This document shows positions 39,401-50,979 of a stretch of 64,000 nt of DNA, piece after piece (the first letter of the stretch is position 1; each line of letters opens with the position of its first letter). The notes under the pieces were generated by a model. The model was not told the DNA's origin. It made no database searches and worked only from the letters and a program-made list of their open reading frames with translations. The stretch is from Bugulina stolonifera (lineage: Eukaryota; Bryozoa; Gymnolaemata; Cheilostomatida; Bugulidae): NCBI GenBank assembly GCA_935421135.1, contig OW285187.1, positions 14,595,929 through 14,659,928 of the forward strand, written 5' to 3'. Position numbers and translations under genes: made by a program.

Positions 39401-40577
39401 ACCAGCCGCCAAGAACAAGTCACTTCTGCTTCTCTATATCCTCTTACCGTGTGGAATAGCAATCATCTGTGCAGTAGCAGTGTGTATCTGCTTTATATAC
39501 AGGACTCGACGTACTGGTCGCCATGAAGGTATGCCTGGTTAAACTTGCTTAGAATATTTGGTAGTTTTTAATCTTGCTGGAGCAGCAATTGAAGCAGACT
39601 ATATTGTCAACTTACTCCCTGGAGTTGTTAAAATTGTTTGTACCTGTTACCTGCTTAAAAGCTCACAATACTGACAACATAAAATGATAAATAACTAAAT
39701 TAAAATATTATCTCTAGCTAATACTACTAATAGCCAATGATATGCATTATTACAAGTGTGTAAATTGTGGCAGATGCAATAAATGTAATTATATAATCAT
39801 GTATCAGCTGACAGTTATAGGTATAGCATAAATAAAATAATAAATAAAAATACTTAGTTATAATTATTTGTAAATAAAATGCACATGATATAATGGGTTA
39901 GTATACAATATACGTACAATATTGTACACATTATAAGCCAATGTTACCTCGTCCTCGGCTATTTTTAGTATAAAACTATGATACAAAATGGTGTAATATG
40001 CTGGATGATCTCACTTCAGCTGTATCCATGGCAAACATGATATGAATATAGATCATATAATACCAATGTAGATCATTTTGAGTATCTCACTATCTATCCA
40101 ATTATAATATATATTGGTGTAGCATTGAAGACGCATGTATTTCTCTTTGTAGAAGACGAGACAGCCCACAGGTTAAAAGCTAAGCAGAATGATAGGGGTA
40201 CCAGAGCGGCCATTGACACACCAGCTGCCATGTACACTGTGGGTGCTCAACCCCGAAATCCTTCACTGCCATCCAACCCAGCGCCTTTACCTCCCCAATA
40301 TAAGAGCTACAACATAGACCCTGGTGTTTGGTCTCCGAATAATCTACCAACCAGTCCAACTTCTTCTGCTGCCTACCTGGTCAATAGTACAGCTCCACCT
40401 CTGTTTGATCCACCATATGAAAAACCAATCAGCACACAAACACCAGTACCATCAGACAAACCCAAAGTAAAGGCACCGAAACCAGTTCCGAGGAAAGAAG
40501 CTCGAGGAATTAAACCACCAATCACATATGTCGAAGATGCAGAGTTAGCAGACAATCAATATGCTAATAAGTTGTGA
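36446..40577 (+). CDS. Gene B: membrane-anchored i-type lysozyme-like protein with signalling tail
   Basis: Paralogue of A. Six exons (36446-36506, 37080-37126, 37515-37620, 37915-38160, 39343-39528, 40153-40577) with the same phases give 356 aa. The signal peptide is residues 1-20. The lysozyme-like domain (30-153) has CLDCL, PEDGC with E40 and D46 at the catalytic places, FCGPYRIS, CATECVKAWQERF and CADYARMHVFGSRSC. A short stalk leads to a transmembrane helix (about 181-205) containing LLLLYILLPCGIA, nearly identical to A. The 151-residue tail conserves LPTSPT, YLVN, PKPVPR (324-329), PPITYVED (Y341) and ends QYANKL (Y352). Exons 2 and 3 have exactly the same lengths as in A (47 and 106 bp), indicating an origin by gene duplication. 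It is transcribed away from A. Confidence 0.88.
37138..37169. mobile_element. 32-bp CAGAGCCGTTTAT hairpin insertion beside the exon 2 donor of gene B
   Basis: The arms CAGAGCCGTTTAT and ATAAACGGCTCTG enclose 6 bp. The flanking octamers are GGTGGGAG (37130-37137) and GGTAGGAG (37170-37177), a 7/8 target duplication. The insertion starts 11 bp after the exon 2/intron junction. Confidence 0.65.
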
Positions 40578-42500
40578 TAGCAGTAATATTGCAATGTAAC
40601 ATCCTATAATATGGCAATATAGAGATTGAACTAGGTCACTCATGTTTCTAGGAAGGCAGATTACAACATAAGGATCTAAATAGTGACGAATAACAACGTT
40701 TGAGAATGCTTGGTGACATATGACATTAGTAGAGTGAAAGTTACTTGATGGATGCTAATATTATATAATATATCTCACATCTATTGGTTGCTGACATCTA
40801 CATGTAAATCTACGGCTCTACGAATCACTCTGTCCAGATGGTGGCTTCTCTTTACTCTCAATTTATAAGACACTGCGCCATCTGTTCCTCCATGACTTAT
40901 CACTATCAGCGCGGCCCCATCTCTGTAGCTGGAGGTCTCCCATGTTGGTCTCTCCATTGAGGCCTACTAACAATTATTTATAATGCATGTAGGTATAAAT
41001 CATAAGTTTATAGTACTACTTACTGTATTATCATTATTGGCAATTTATATTTATATTTTTCTTACTGGATACAATCATATATGATGTAATATTTTACTGT
41101 ACAATGTATTTGTACAAATTTCATCAGTATATACTATCTCTATTTTATATACAAATGCAGCTTATAGGTGGGCTACGATATTGTATATAGTGTGCTAAGT
41201 GTTGACTGCGTTCTAATCATTAACTTGTCAAGTCCGTATCAGGAAAATGACATACTTACCAAAAAAACTTACCAATTTTAGTTCCCGCTATTTATCTCAG
41301 GTAAGAAAGCAATGATCTAAAGAGATGACCTACTGCTATGTACATGTATATACGGAGCATACTAGTCTGGCGGGATTACCACGACAAATTTATTGTATTT
41401 CCATAGTGCCATTACCTGTCTACATGTTTCCTCCACCAAACTACATGTATTTTACAAAGTTTGACTCAACTATATCATTCTGACCTTGTATGGCACATAT
41501 ATTAGGGCTCTAGGTACACATATGTACATGTAATGTATGTACATATTATTTTGTCTATTTGAACTGCTGTACATATTTATGTTGTGCATCTATCATGTAC
41601 ATGACAACATCACAATAAATATTACAAGTCATATTATATAGAACTGTCTACATGTACATGTAGGGCCTACTGTATATAATTATAGAATCATTGTTTTTCA
41701 TCAATTCACATTCAAGGATTCACCATGTCCGAGTACAATATCGCACTTCAGTTACAATCGAAACTTGTCTATTATTTGTGTATGGTGCCACCAATACTCT
41801 GTACAATAGCTAACAGGGATAACTTAATGTGTTGTTTATGCTGTTATAGTAGTGAAATTGTCTCCTTTGGCTTCATAATTAGCAGCCTATGAGGACTGTT
41901 GAATTAGACTCTCATAGTTCATCTAAATCAAACTCTGTTTATTTTCACCTTTAATATAGGGTAACATACACGTATCTACTCTCTGCTTCTCTAGTCTTAC
42001 TTCTTGTATATTATGTACACTATGTTATATTAATGTACAATATTGTAGGTGGTGATCTGACAGTTTAAACTTAGAATGCATTATAGTCATATCATACACA
42101 TATATACTGTGCATGTACCTTCACAATAAATCGTATTACATCGTCTATGTTTTAAAATTATCCCAGCTGTTAACCTTATTCTTTGTTGACATGGTCTATG
42201 TCTTATACTTGTAGTTTTATCCAGTGTAAATCAATACTTTAAAGTCCATGAACACTAATCACTTGTGTTACTAATGTAGCTATTTGCGGTCTTGATTTCG
42301 ATTGGTCTGTCTGTAAACATATTATTATGTATACAAGGACCCGCATTACCTTGTGCAAATCCACAACAATATTACAAATTTGATATGTAACCTTGCAGAG
42401 TTATCAGCACCTGAGTACAATATGTGCATACTTGTACATTGGAGAGAAGACAACTTCAAGTTGTAGATATGAACCGCATGTACATTGTGCATCTAACTAC
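40578..42500. other. Region downstream of gene B with a minus-strand coding-like island
   Basis: Mostly AT-rich DNA with TACATGTA motifs. At 40781-40963 on the minus strand, 61 codons stay open after an acceptor-like TTAGTAG; the composition looks protein-like. It could be a terminal exon of a minus-strand gene, perhaps gene C, but its open frame is phase 0 whereas C needs a phase-1 acceptor. Nothing else is seen. Confidence 0.35.
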
Positions 42501-44530
42501 TAACTGGTAGCGGCTAGCTGGTAGCGGCTAGCTGGTAGCGGCTAGCTGGTAGCGGTAGTAACTGGTAGCGGTAGTAACTGGTAGCGGTAGTAACTGGTAG
42601 CGGTAGTAACTGGTAGCGGTAGTAACTGGTAGCGGTAGTAACTGGTAGCGGTAGTAACTGGTAGCGGTAGTAACTGGTAGCGGTAGTAACTGGTAGCGGT
42701 AGTAACTGGTAGCGGTAGTAACTGGTAGCGGTAGTAACTGGTAGCGGTAGTAACTGGTAGCGGTAGTAACTGGTAGCGGTAGTAACTGGTAGCGGTAGTA
42801 ACTGGTAGCGGTAGTAACTGGTAGCGGTAGTAACTGGTAGCGGTAGTAACTGGTAGCGGTAGTAACTGGTAGCGGTAGTAACTGGTAGCGGTAGTAACTG
42901 GTAGCGGTAGTAACTGGTAGCGGTAGTAACTGGTAGCGGTAGTAACTGGTAGCGGTAGTAACTGGTAGCGGTAGTAACTGGTAGCGGTAGTAACTGGTAG
43001 CGGTAGTAACTGGTAGCGGTAGTAACTGGTAGCGGTAGTAACTGGTAGCGGTAGTAACTGGTAGCGGTAGTAACTGGTAGCGGTAGTAACTGGTAGCGGT
43101 AGTAACTGGTAGCGGTAGTAACTGGTAGCGGTAGTAACTGGTAGCGGTAGTAACTGGTAGCGGTAGTAACTGGTAGCGGTAGTAACTGGTAGCGGTAGTA
43201 ACTGGTAGCGGTAGTAACTGGTAGCGGTAGTAACTGGTAGCGGTAGTAACTGGTAGCGGTAGTAACTGGTAGCGGTAGTAACTGGTAGCGGTAGTAACTG
43301 GTAGCGGTAGTAACTGGTAGCGGTAGTAACTGGTAGCGGTAGTAACTGGTAGCGGTAGTAACTGGTAGCGGTAGTAACTGGTAGCGGTAGTAACTGGTAG
43401 CGGTAGTAACTGGTAGCGGTAGTAACTGGTAGCGGTAGTAACTGGTAGCGGTAGTAACTGGTAGCGGTAGTAACTGGTAGCGGTAGTAACTGGTAGCGGT
43501 AGTAACTGGTAGCGGTAGTAACTGGTAGCGGTAGTAACTGGTAGCGGTAGTAACTGGTAGCGGTAGTAACTGGTAGCGGTAGTAACTGGTAGCGGTAGTA
43601 ACTGGTAGCGGTAGTAACTGGTAGCGGTAGTAACTGGTAGCGGTAGTAACTGGTAGCGGTAGTAACTGGTAGCGGTAGTAACTGGTAGCGGTAGTAACTG
43701 GTAGCGGTAGTAACTGGTAGCGGTAGTAACTGGTAGCGGTAGTAACTGGTAGCGGTAGTAACTGGTAGCGGTAGTAACTGGTAGCGGTAGTAACTGGTAG
43801 CGGTAGTAACTGGTAGCGGTAGTAACTGGTAACGGTAGTAACTGGTAACGGTAGTAACTGGTAACGGTAGTAACTGCTAACGGTAGTAACTGCTAACGGT
43901 AGTAACTGCTAACGGTAGTAACTGCTAACGGTAGTAACTGCTAACGGTAGTAACTGCTAACGGTAGTAACTGCTAACGGTAGTAACTGCTAACGGTAGTA
44001 ACTGCTAACGGTAGTAACTGCTAACGGTAGTAACTGCTAACGGTAGTAACTGCTAACGGTAGTAACTGCTAACGGTAGTAACTGCTAACGGTAGTAACTG
44101 CTAACGGTAGTAACTGCTAACGGTAGTAACTGCTAACGGTAGTAACTGCTAACGGTAGTAACTGCTAACGGTAGTAACTGCTAACGGTAGTAACTGCTAA
44201 CGGTAGTAACTGCTAACGGTAGTAACTGCTAACGGTAGTAACTGCTAACGGTAGTAACTGCTAACTGGTAACTGCTAACTGGTAACTGCTAACTGGTAAC
44301 TGCTAACTGGTAACTGCTAACTGGTAACTGCTAACTGGTAACTGCTAACTGGTAACTGCTAACTGGTAACTGCTAACTGGTAACTGCTAACTGGTAACTG
44401 CTAACTGGTAACTGCTAACTGGTAACTGCTAACTGGTAACTGCTAACTGGTAACTGCTAACTGGTAACTGCTAACTGGTAACTGCTAACTGGTAACTGCT
44501 AACTGGTAACTACTAACTGGTAACTACTAA
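42501..44530. repeat. 2 kb minisatellite with stepwise unit change (14, 16, 16, 14 bp)
   Basis: Starts with three copies of CTGGTAGCGGCTAG (14 bp), then about 80 near-identical 16-bp units GGTAGCGGTAGTAACT to about 43827. Three GGTAACGGTAGTAACT units follow, then about 24 units GCTAACGGTAGTAACT (43876-44257). About 18 units of TAACTGGTAACTGC (14 bp) end the array near 44510. It lies between the 3' ends of genes B and C. Confidence 0.98.
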
Positions 44531-45557
44531 TTAGGTTTAAATAGTAATGTACATTATGGATTCCGACATTCGCATTTGGAAATTGTATTACTAGATTGGA
44601 AGTTGCTGCATTCAGGTTTATGTGAGCTATTACTAATAAGTAGTAATTGTAGAGTCAAAACATTTTACACTATTTGTAAAATTTATCAGCAAATTGAAAT
44701 CTATGGTTGAGCTAGAAAACAACAATACTGCAGTATGTTTTAATGAATGCCGTTTTACTTTATTGTTTATGTTGAAAAGTGTTACATATATAATGTACAT
44801 TTCGATGCAAAATATTTGTAAATACCTACAGCGCAAAAAGTTAATATTTATATTACAGCTATGAGTGCTGTGATATCTAGAATATACATATAAAAATGCT
44901 CTTTATGCATGATTTCTGCCTTTAGAATCTAAAATTATAAAAATAATATAGTTAAACAACTTTACATGCACAATATAATGTACGAGTAATATATAAATAT
45001 AATCTCTATTTACATAGTTTTCTTATAGTGTTGAGAACAGATACAATCAGCGTAGTAAAGGGTGAAACCTTAGAATGATATTTAGCTCATATATATAATG
45101 GTGAAAATCGTGACAAGAAGCTAAAGCAATTGAGGTAAAGCCTGAATGATTGTCTCTATAATCTATCCTGCAGGTAAATTTTCATCTATTTGCGCATATT
45201 GCATTGCAAAAGCATTACTATAAATCTTCTACACCATCATTAGCATGTTGATTGCGAAAGCTTTGGCTCACCACTTTTTTATCACCTAAAATATTATCAA
45301 GATTCGCTTTGAGTGAATGAAAATGTTTTGATATGAGCTTGTTTCAATGTTTATTTGTTTTGAACAACGTTATGGTATGTCTACATTGGGCAAATAGAAT
45401 TTAATCTTAAACATGATCAACCAGATCACTCACAGTTACCCTGTTTAATCATACCTAGAAGGTTGTAGGCGAGTACAAATTATAATCAAACCACACTATG
45501 AAGTTGTTCTCTCTATGTGGACACAACTTCTCTATTTAGTTTACATTCTAAGCTTAC

Positions 45558-48500
45558 CTGAATGAGCAATCAACCCTCTAGATTTCCTGTGAGTGCAGTA
45601 GACTGCCAATGCTATAGTCACGATTATTATTACTATAGCGGTCAGTGAAACGCCCACAATGGCACCGATATACCTTTGGCTATTAGCAGGTGGCAGTGGA
45701 TCATCAAGTGGGTCACCCGTTCCTTGAATCACTAGACAATTCTCCCGACTCTCGTGAATAGCTAAAACATAATAGCATACAACGTCTACCTACTTGTTGG
45801 AATATTTGTGTCAATTCATTTGTAAAATACAGAAGTTATCCTCACTGTGACCTATATTTCATTTGGATATTTTAGGGCAGACATCTTTGAGTTTTTTTAT
45901 ACTGCTTCTGTTACTATTACCCGAGTGTTGCAAGGTTTAATTAAAGGCTGCAACGTGGAAATTCAGCACCCTAACCGCTAGGCCATGGCTGCTCCATAGG
46001 TGAAACAGAGATGGTACCTTTATTGAAACAAATTTGGAGTTTTCTCACCCTGAGACATGAGCAAAAATATCTCAATAACAGGATATAGCCAACCCACTGT
46101 TATGATCAATCCAACTAATATTTAGGCCTATATATTTTTTGTGGTTTTCATATTTTTACTCTAAATTTAAGGCAAGACAATCTCAAACTGGTAGCACTGT
46201 CATCTAAAGTGGTTAGACATTGGAGAGTCCTGGCAAATGAGGATATGACTTAGAGGAGTTTGGAATGTAATGAACCGCAGTCATGAATGCCACGGCTAAA
46301 GGTGAAACATACCGAGCAGGGAGTTGTTCCTACAATTCAAGTACAAGCAAGTTATGTATAGAAAGAGCGAAGGTGTACAGGCCCAACAATCAGGGGGCGA
46401 GATGGGCATTATTTGCCTCCCCAGAAATCTGTTAACACACAAATATTTGTTGGATTGAACTTTGAGTACATTGATCACAAATATATGGCCAGTGTTATAG
46501 TCTGAAAGACAGTGTAAGCAGCCTGTGATCCTGCGTATTTGTTTGAATTGGATAGAGTCTAGAGAACTTTTAGCATCGGTCTGGACAATCCCTACATGTA
46601 TACTCTGATCTGGGCTTTTTGCCCCCTCAGCCAAAAATAGTTGTTACAGTGCTGATGGTGGGAATAAAAGTAATTGCCAGTTATATTGAAATGTATGTAG
46701 TGGGAGTTTGAGAGAAAGAATGTTGTTTCATTACAAGGTAACATACATACAAATTGGGAGAGGACAACTTCCAGCTGTGTAGCATCAAAAGCCTAGATTA
46801 TTTATAATGCTAAATTGAATAACACCAATATGACTTGCATGTGACCTGTATAGCAACATCACAGTGTACATGCTATATCTATACATACATGTACATATAT
46901 GTATATTATTGTAACAAGGAAGCCTACAGTGATTCAGCCGATCTGTGGAAACTATTATTGTAAAATGTCCAAAATATTAATGTCCACACTGAGACATGAG
47001 TATAATGGAATGTGGTAGGAGAGGGAAATTTTGTGTTAGATTGACTGCCAGTTTTTCCAGAGTTCCTCATTCAAATATGGGAATATGGACGCTCAGGTAT
47101 GGAGTAAGAGGCAAATACTACATACATGTACATGCACATGTACTCTACCAAACCCTAACTATAGCAAATACTACATACATGTACATGTACTCTACCAAAT
47201 ACTTACTATGGGAAATACTACGTGTGCTCTACCAAACACGTAGAATCATTTTAGTAGAGTACTGTAGTGCATTATGCAACCGTGTTTCCATGGAAACCAA
47301 TAAACATTCTATAAGATGTTTATCAATAACTGATGGGACAGAGTTTTCCCAAATCCCAAGCGTTGACTCACTTTGACAGCCACAGAGTAGTGACATGTTT
47401 GTGATGATCTCAGTGGGCACCTGCTCCTTCTGTCCACAACTAAGAGGACCTACGAAATGTATCTGTCCATAGTCTGCACATGTCAAGTCTTTAACATCCC
47501 TCATAGAGTCGATACAACTCTCTCCGTAATGATTGTGGTAAGCTCTCACACATTCTCTACTGCAATCCTCATCTTTATAGCACTCTTCCCATGTGTCCCA
47601 CTCATCTATACACAACACACAGGACAGTATACACACAACATGTAGTTTAGATACATTATACCATTGGTTTTCGTCAGACTCTCCTGTCTATAGTCAGTCT
47701 GCCTACAGGGTGCCTGCTGGGCACCTGAAGGGCACTTGCTGGGCACCTGGCAGGTTATGTTTCCACTCAGCAGGTCCACTCCAAACTTTTGAAATAAACC
47801 TGTGGTGACATGCCAGTCATAGGCTGATGAAGATTGATAAGCCATAGACTCTCAAGCTAACACCGAAGGTTTCCACCGCCAGGCATAGGTTGATCGGTTC
47901 ACCCCTGGGTCAAAACTTGCTAACCGGAAACCAAGCTTTAACACGACAATTGAGGAAATAAAAGAAGGAAACAAACTACATGACTGTGTAGTGGTAATGT
48001 GTCACTCGCATATAAATTAGCATTTATTAATATTGCAGTTTACATAGCCATTGAATGATAATGGCATCGGAGGCCTGGTGCGCGAGTACCTATAGCAACA
48101 CTCTGTCAATAATATAGTTAGTTTATAGTATGACATCACATATGTTTAAATTTGGATATTTACCAATAACAAATGCTATTACATTGAGAAACTAGACCAC
48201 AAATACTATGATTATGTTCTGGTATAACCTATAATAGTCCTATACTTGAGGGCAACAAAATTATAACTTACCAGTAAAGTTGGTGTACTTGCTGCAGTCC
48301 TGATAGAATGAGATGGTCATTTTAAAAGGTCCACATTGTTCAGAGTCAACAAGTGAGGGATGGGGTATACATTCCTCATCTGGAGAGGGCTGGACCTGTG
48401 AGTAACATACTCCACAGTGTACAAGGTATACATGTATATATAATACACCAGTTATGTTTCAGACTACCAAGTTTTTTCACTCAGGATCAAAGCAAGTTAT

Positions 48501-50979
48501 AAATTATACATGTACATAATTCTTTACATGTACATAACAACAACTGTAACCCACAGAAGATAATTTGAGAGAATTCAGATTAGTAGACGCTATGAATAAT
48601 AACGCTGGCCGTTAGCCGCAATATGCTTACTAAGGAACTATGGTTCTGCCTATACAAAATGCTCAGTGAATGTTATAATGGCGCAGGTGTTCAGCTAAAA
48701 CAAACATTTAGCATCAGTAGTTAGAAAGATGCAGGGTTTAGGGGCAGATGGTGATATTGGAGGTCTTAACTTGGAGAAAGTAAATTGTGTAGAAAAAGTC
48801 AGGTTTTAAAACATTTGTATACATAATATAGCATAGTTATGCAATTACTGCATAGTATTGTCTTGTGGTTAGAACTGTACAACTGCGCCGAGTGGGCTAA
48901 TCACCTCTATTGAGTACTTTGCTAGAAAACTTTCTATATGCATTAGCATTTGCTCAATCTGCTGCAGAGGAAGTTAGCCAACCAGAGTGTTGAGGAGATA
49001 AACCTGTAGCCTACCTATTGTAGACGAGTAGCAGGTCTGAAGAAACCTATTTTTTTTGGGTGGAAAATTTTGTGATCAGCAGTAAGTTGGCAGGGAATGG
49101 TAGAGTCATTCAGTACAGATGTTTTTATCAACACTCTTCCAATCGCGCAGTGAGCCCCACCCTCAATATCATACTGGTGCTCTCTCACACATGAAGTAAA
49201 GTAGTACATCTTTAATGGTCACCATTGATTTAGCTTCAAATAAATTTTTCATCTGACAAAGCGAACTAAACGCCTAGGGCATCCTTACTACCCTCTCCTC
49301 AACAATGTTTTGTAAGATCTGATACTCAAGCTACTTTTGATCATACCGTTCTACTGCCCATGTACCATCAACGACAGGTAAGTGCTATTTGATGTCCCTA
49401 CAAGTGGTTAGATATGGCTACTTGTGATAAGACAGTAGAATATCAACCATTGTTCCCCTATAAGCACATCGTTGAAGTAGCTGGAACATGGCAAGGAACC
49501 AACCTCTGTTCACATTATATGGTGGTTTAAAAATATGTACCTTATATATACTCACTGGTATGTTGGTAATACATGTAGGTACTCACGAATCTTAATCTTC
49601 AAATCATTTAGAAACGTCAAGTTAATACCAACTGCAATTTGTGAAGCTAATACCAGACATTTCGCACAGCTTGAAACATGAGTATCGGGTAGTGAGTGAT
49701 ATACAACAGCAGCAGGCAATGACATAAAGTAGTAGCGGGCATCATAAGATGCAAGTGCGCTAATGGTCAAATGTCAATACCCCATAATGGACAACGTAAG
49801 ATATTAGTGGACATTGAAAGATGGTAGCTTACCCGTTTTAGACAGTCAATGCAGATGTCAGATATTTCACGTACAACTCCATTGTCACACTCTAAAGAAA
49901 TGAATGGAATACAATACATTATTTGTACATGGAAATCATGCCTATTAGAACGTTGTCTTTTGAGCTATTAGTGTCTTCGCAACTTCTTGGCCTGGGTCGC
50001 AATTAAAAAACGCTAGATGGCTGCTCACCCTAGGCTGAAAGGGCGATTGACCCGGGATGTTGCTTGGTCGAATGAACCCATCCCCAGATCATCAACATAT
50101 CCAGGTTTCTCACAAAAAATAAGGATTTTACGTTTGGCTCAGGCCATTGTGTTCGGGACTCGGTGATGGGAGTGGGCTGGAAACTTCTCGAGCAAGTTGG
50201 CCTGTGGCTGAAATTATGTCGTGGAGACACTATACACATGTACATGTAATGTAATAATTACACTAGAGTGAGTACTGCTACTACTACTGCTACTACTACT
50301 ACTGCTGCTACTAGAGGGGATTAATCTTCAGATGTAACTAGTAGCTTACAGTTTTACTAACTTAGGTTACACGTACATGATTAGTGTCAGACATGACTCT
50401 GTAATGATGTGACAAGTACTTACAATATCCATGGATACATTCTGGCTTCTGGATATGAGAAGGGAATGAGGACATGTTCACCAATGTGGTCATCTCCTTC
50501 ACTGGTCAACACGTCCTTCATTCTCTTCTGGTGGTCATTTTAAATTACTTACTAACTGAAGATGGATTTCTCATCATATTGTATCAATTTTTTAGCATAT
50601 GCAAATGAAATATAATAGTCATTCAGTGTGAATAGCATAACATACTACATATAGTACATACATGTACATGTACATGGTGTTCAAGGTCACAATTTAATTT
50701 AAATTTTTCCGAAAGTTGATTGTGAACAAACTCCCAGATTCATAGCAAATTTCTGTTTGAGAAAGTTGAATTACAATGGATGTACCAAATGTGAATAGAA
50801 TAGATGTGGATACACAATACACATATTTTTATACCTCATTATAATCTTATACGAAACCCAGATTCTCAGATGTGTTGTTTGAATTGGAAGTCAGTAATAG
50901 CCTATCATATCAACTTACCAGTAAACTGAAGAAAGTAGACAGATAAGAGCCAAGCTGAGATCAGTTTATAGTTTGCCAT
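45558..50979 (-). CDS. Gene C: divergent membrane-anchored i-type lysozyme-like protein, tail not found
   Basis: Third paralogue. Five exons (50919-50979, 49833-49891, 48272-48395, 47372-47605, 45558-45761), with the same phases as A and B, give 227 residues plus one base. The signal peptide is 1-20. The lysozyme-like domain spans about 34-159: CIDCL, PDEEC, QCGPFKM, QDC, CSRECVRAYHNHYGESC and CADYGQIHFVGPLSC. The catalytic Glu position is Asp (D46) and the Asp position is not acidic, so it is probably not an active lysozyme. A stalk and a transmembrane helix (about 191-214) follow. Exon 5 ends at a GTAAGC donor, and a cytoplasmic tail exon was not found. An acceptor near 45173 would give an immediate stop, making a tail of about a dozen residues. 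Confidence 0.76.
45915..46002 (-). mobile_element. Degraded tRNA-derived SINE head
   Basis: Minus strand reads GGAGCAGCCATGGCCTAGCG then GTTAGGGTGCTG, a clear A box. The expected B box is decayed. It lies in the intron upstream of the gene C transmembrane exon. Confidence 0.45.
46374..46645 (-). mobile_element. Non-autonomous relative of the hAT element at 60673-62374
   Basis: About 270 bp in inverse orientation. On the minus strand it contains TAACAACTATTTTTGGCTGA near one end and a GCCCCCTGATTGTT-type other end, as in the large element. Its middle GACTATAACACTGGCC joins the sub-terminal parts of the large element directly. No clear target duplication. It lies in an intron of gene C. Confidence 0.65.
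47110..47240. repeat. Imperfect tandem repeat, about 3 copies of roughly 50-60 bp
   Basis: Copies of GCAAATACTACATACATGTA followed by CATG and CTCTACCAAA, in the intron after the large cysteine exon of gene C. Confidence 0.7.

Noticed and set aside
42501..44530. CRISPR-like array
   Set aside because: Units are contiguous with no unique spacers, and the host is an animal; it is a minisatellite.
50275..50312. CTACTG trinucleotide run
   Set aside because: A simple short microsatellite with no further feature.
50430..50520. Extra exon of gene C between signal peptide and CxxC exon
   Set aside because: A donor-like GTAAGT exists, but no reading phase fits both neighbours, while direct joining of 50919 to 49891 keeps frame and matches A and B.
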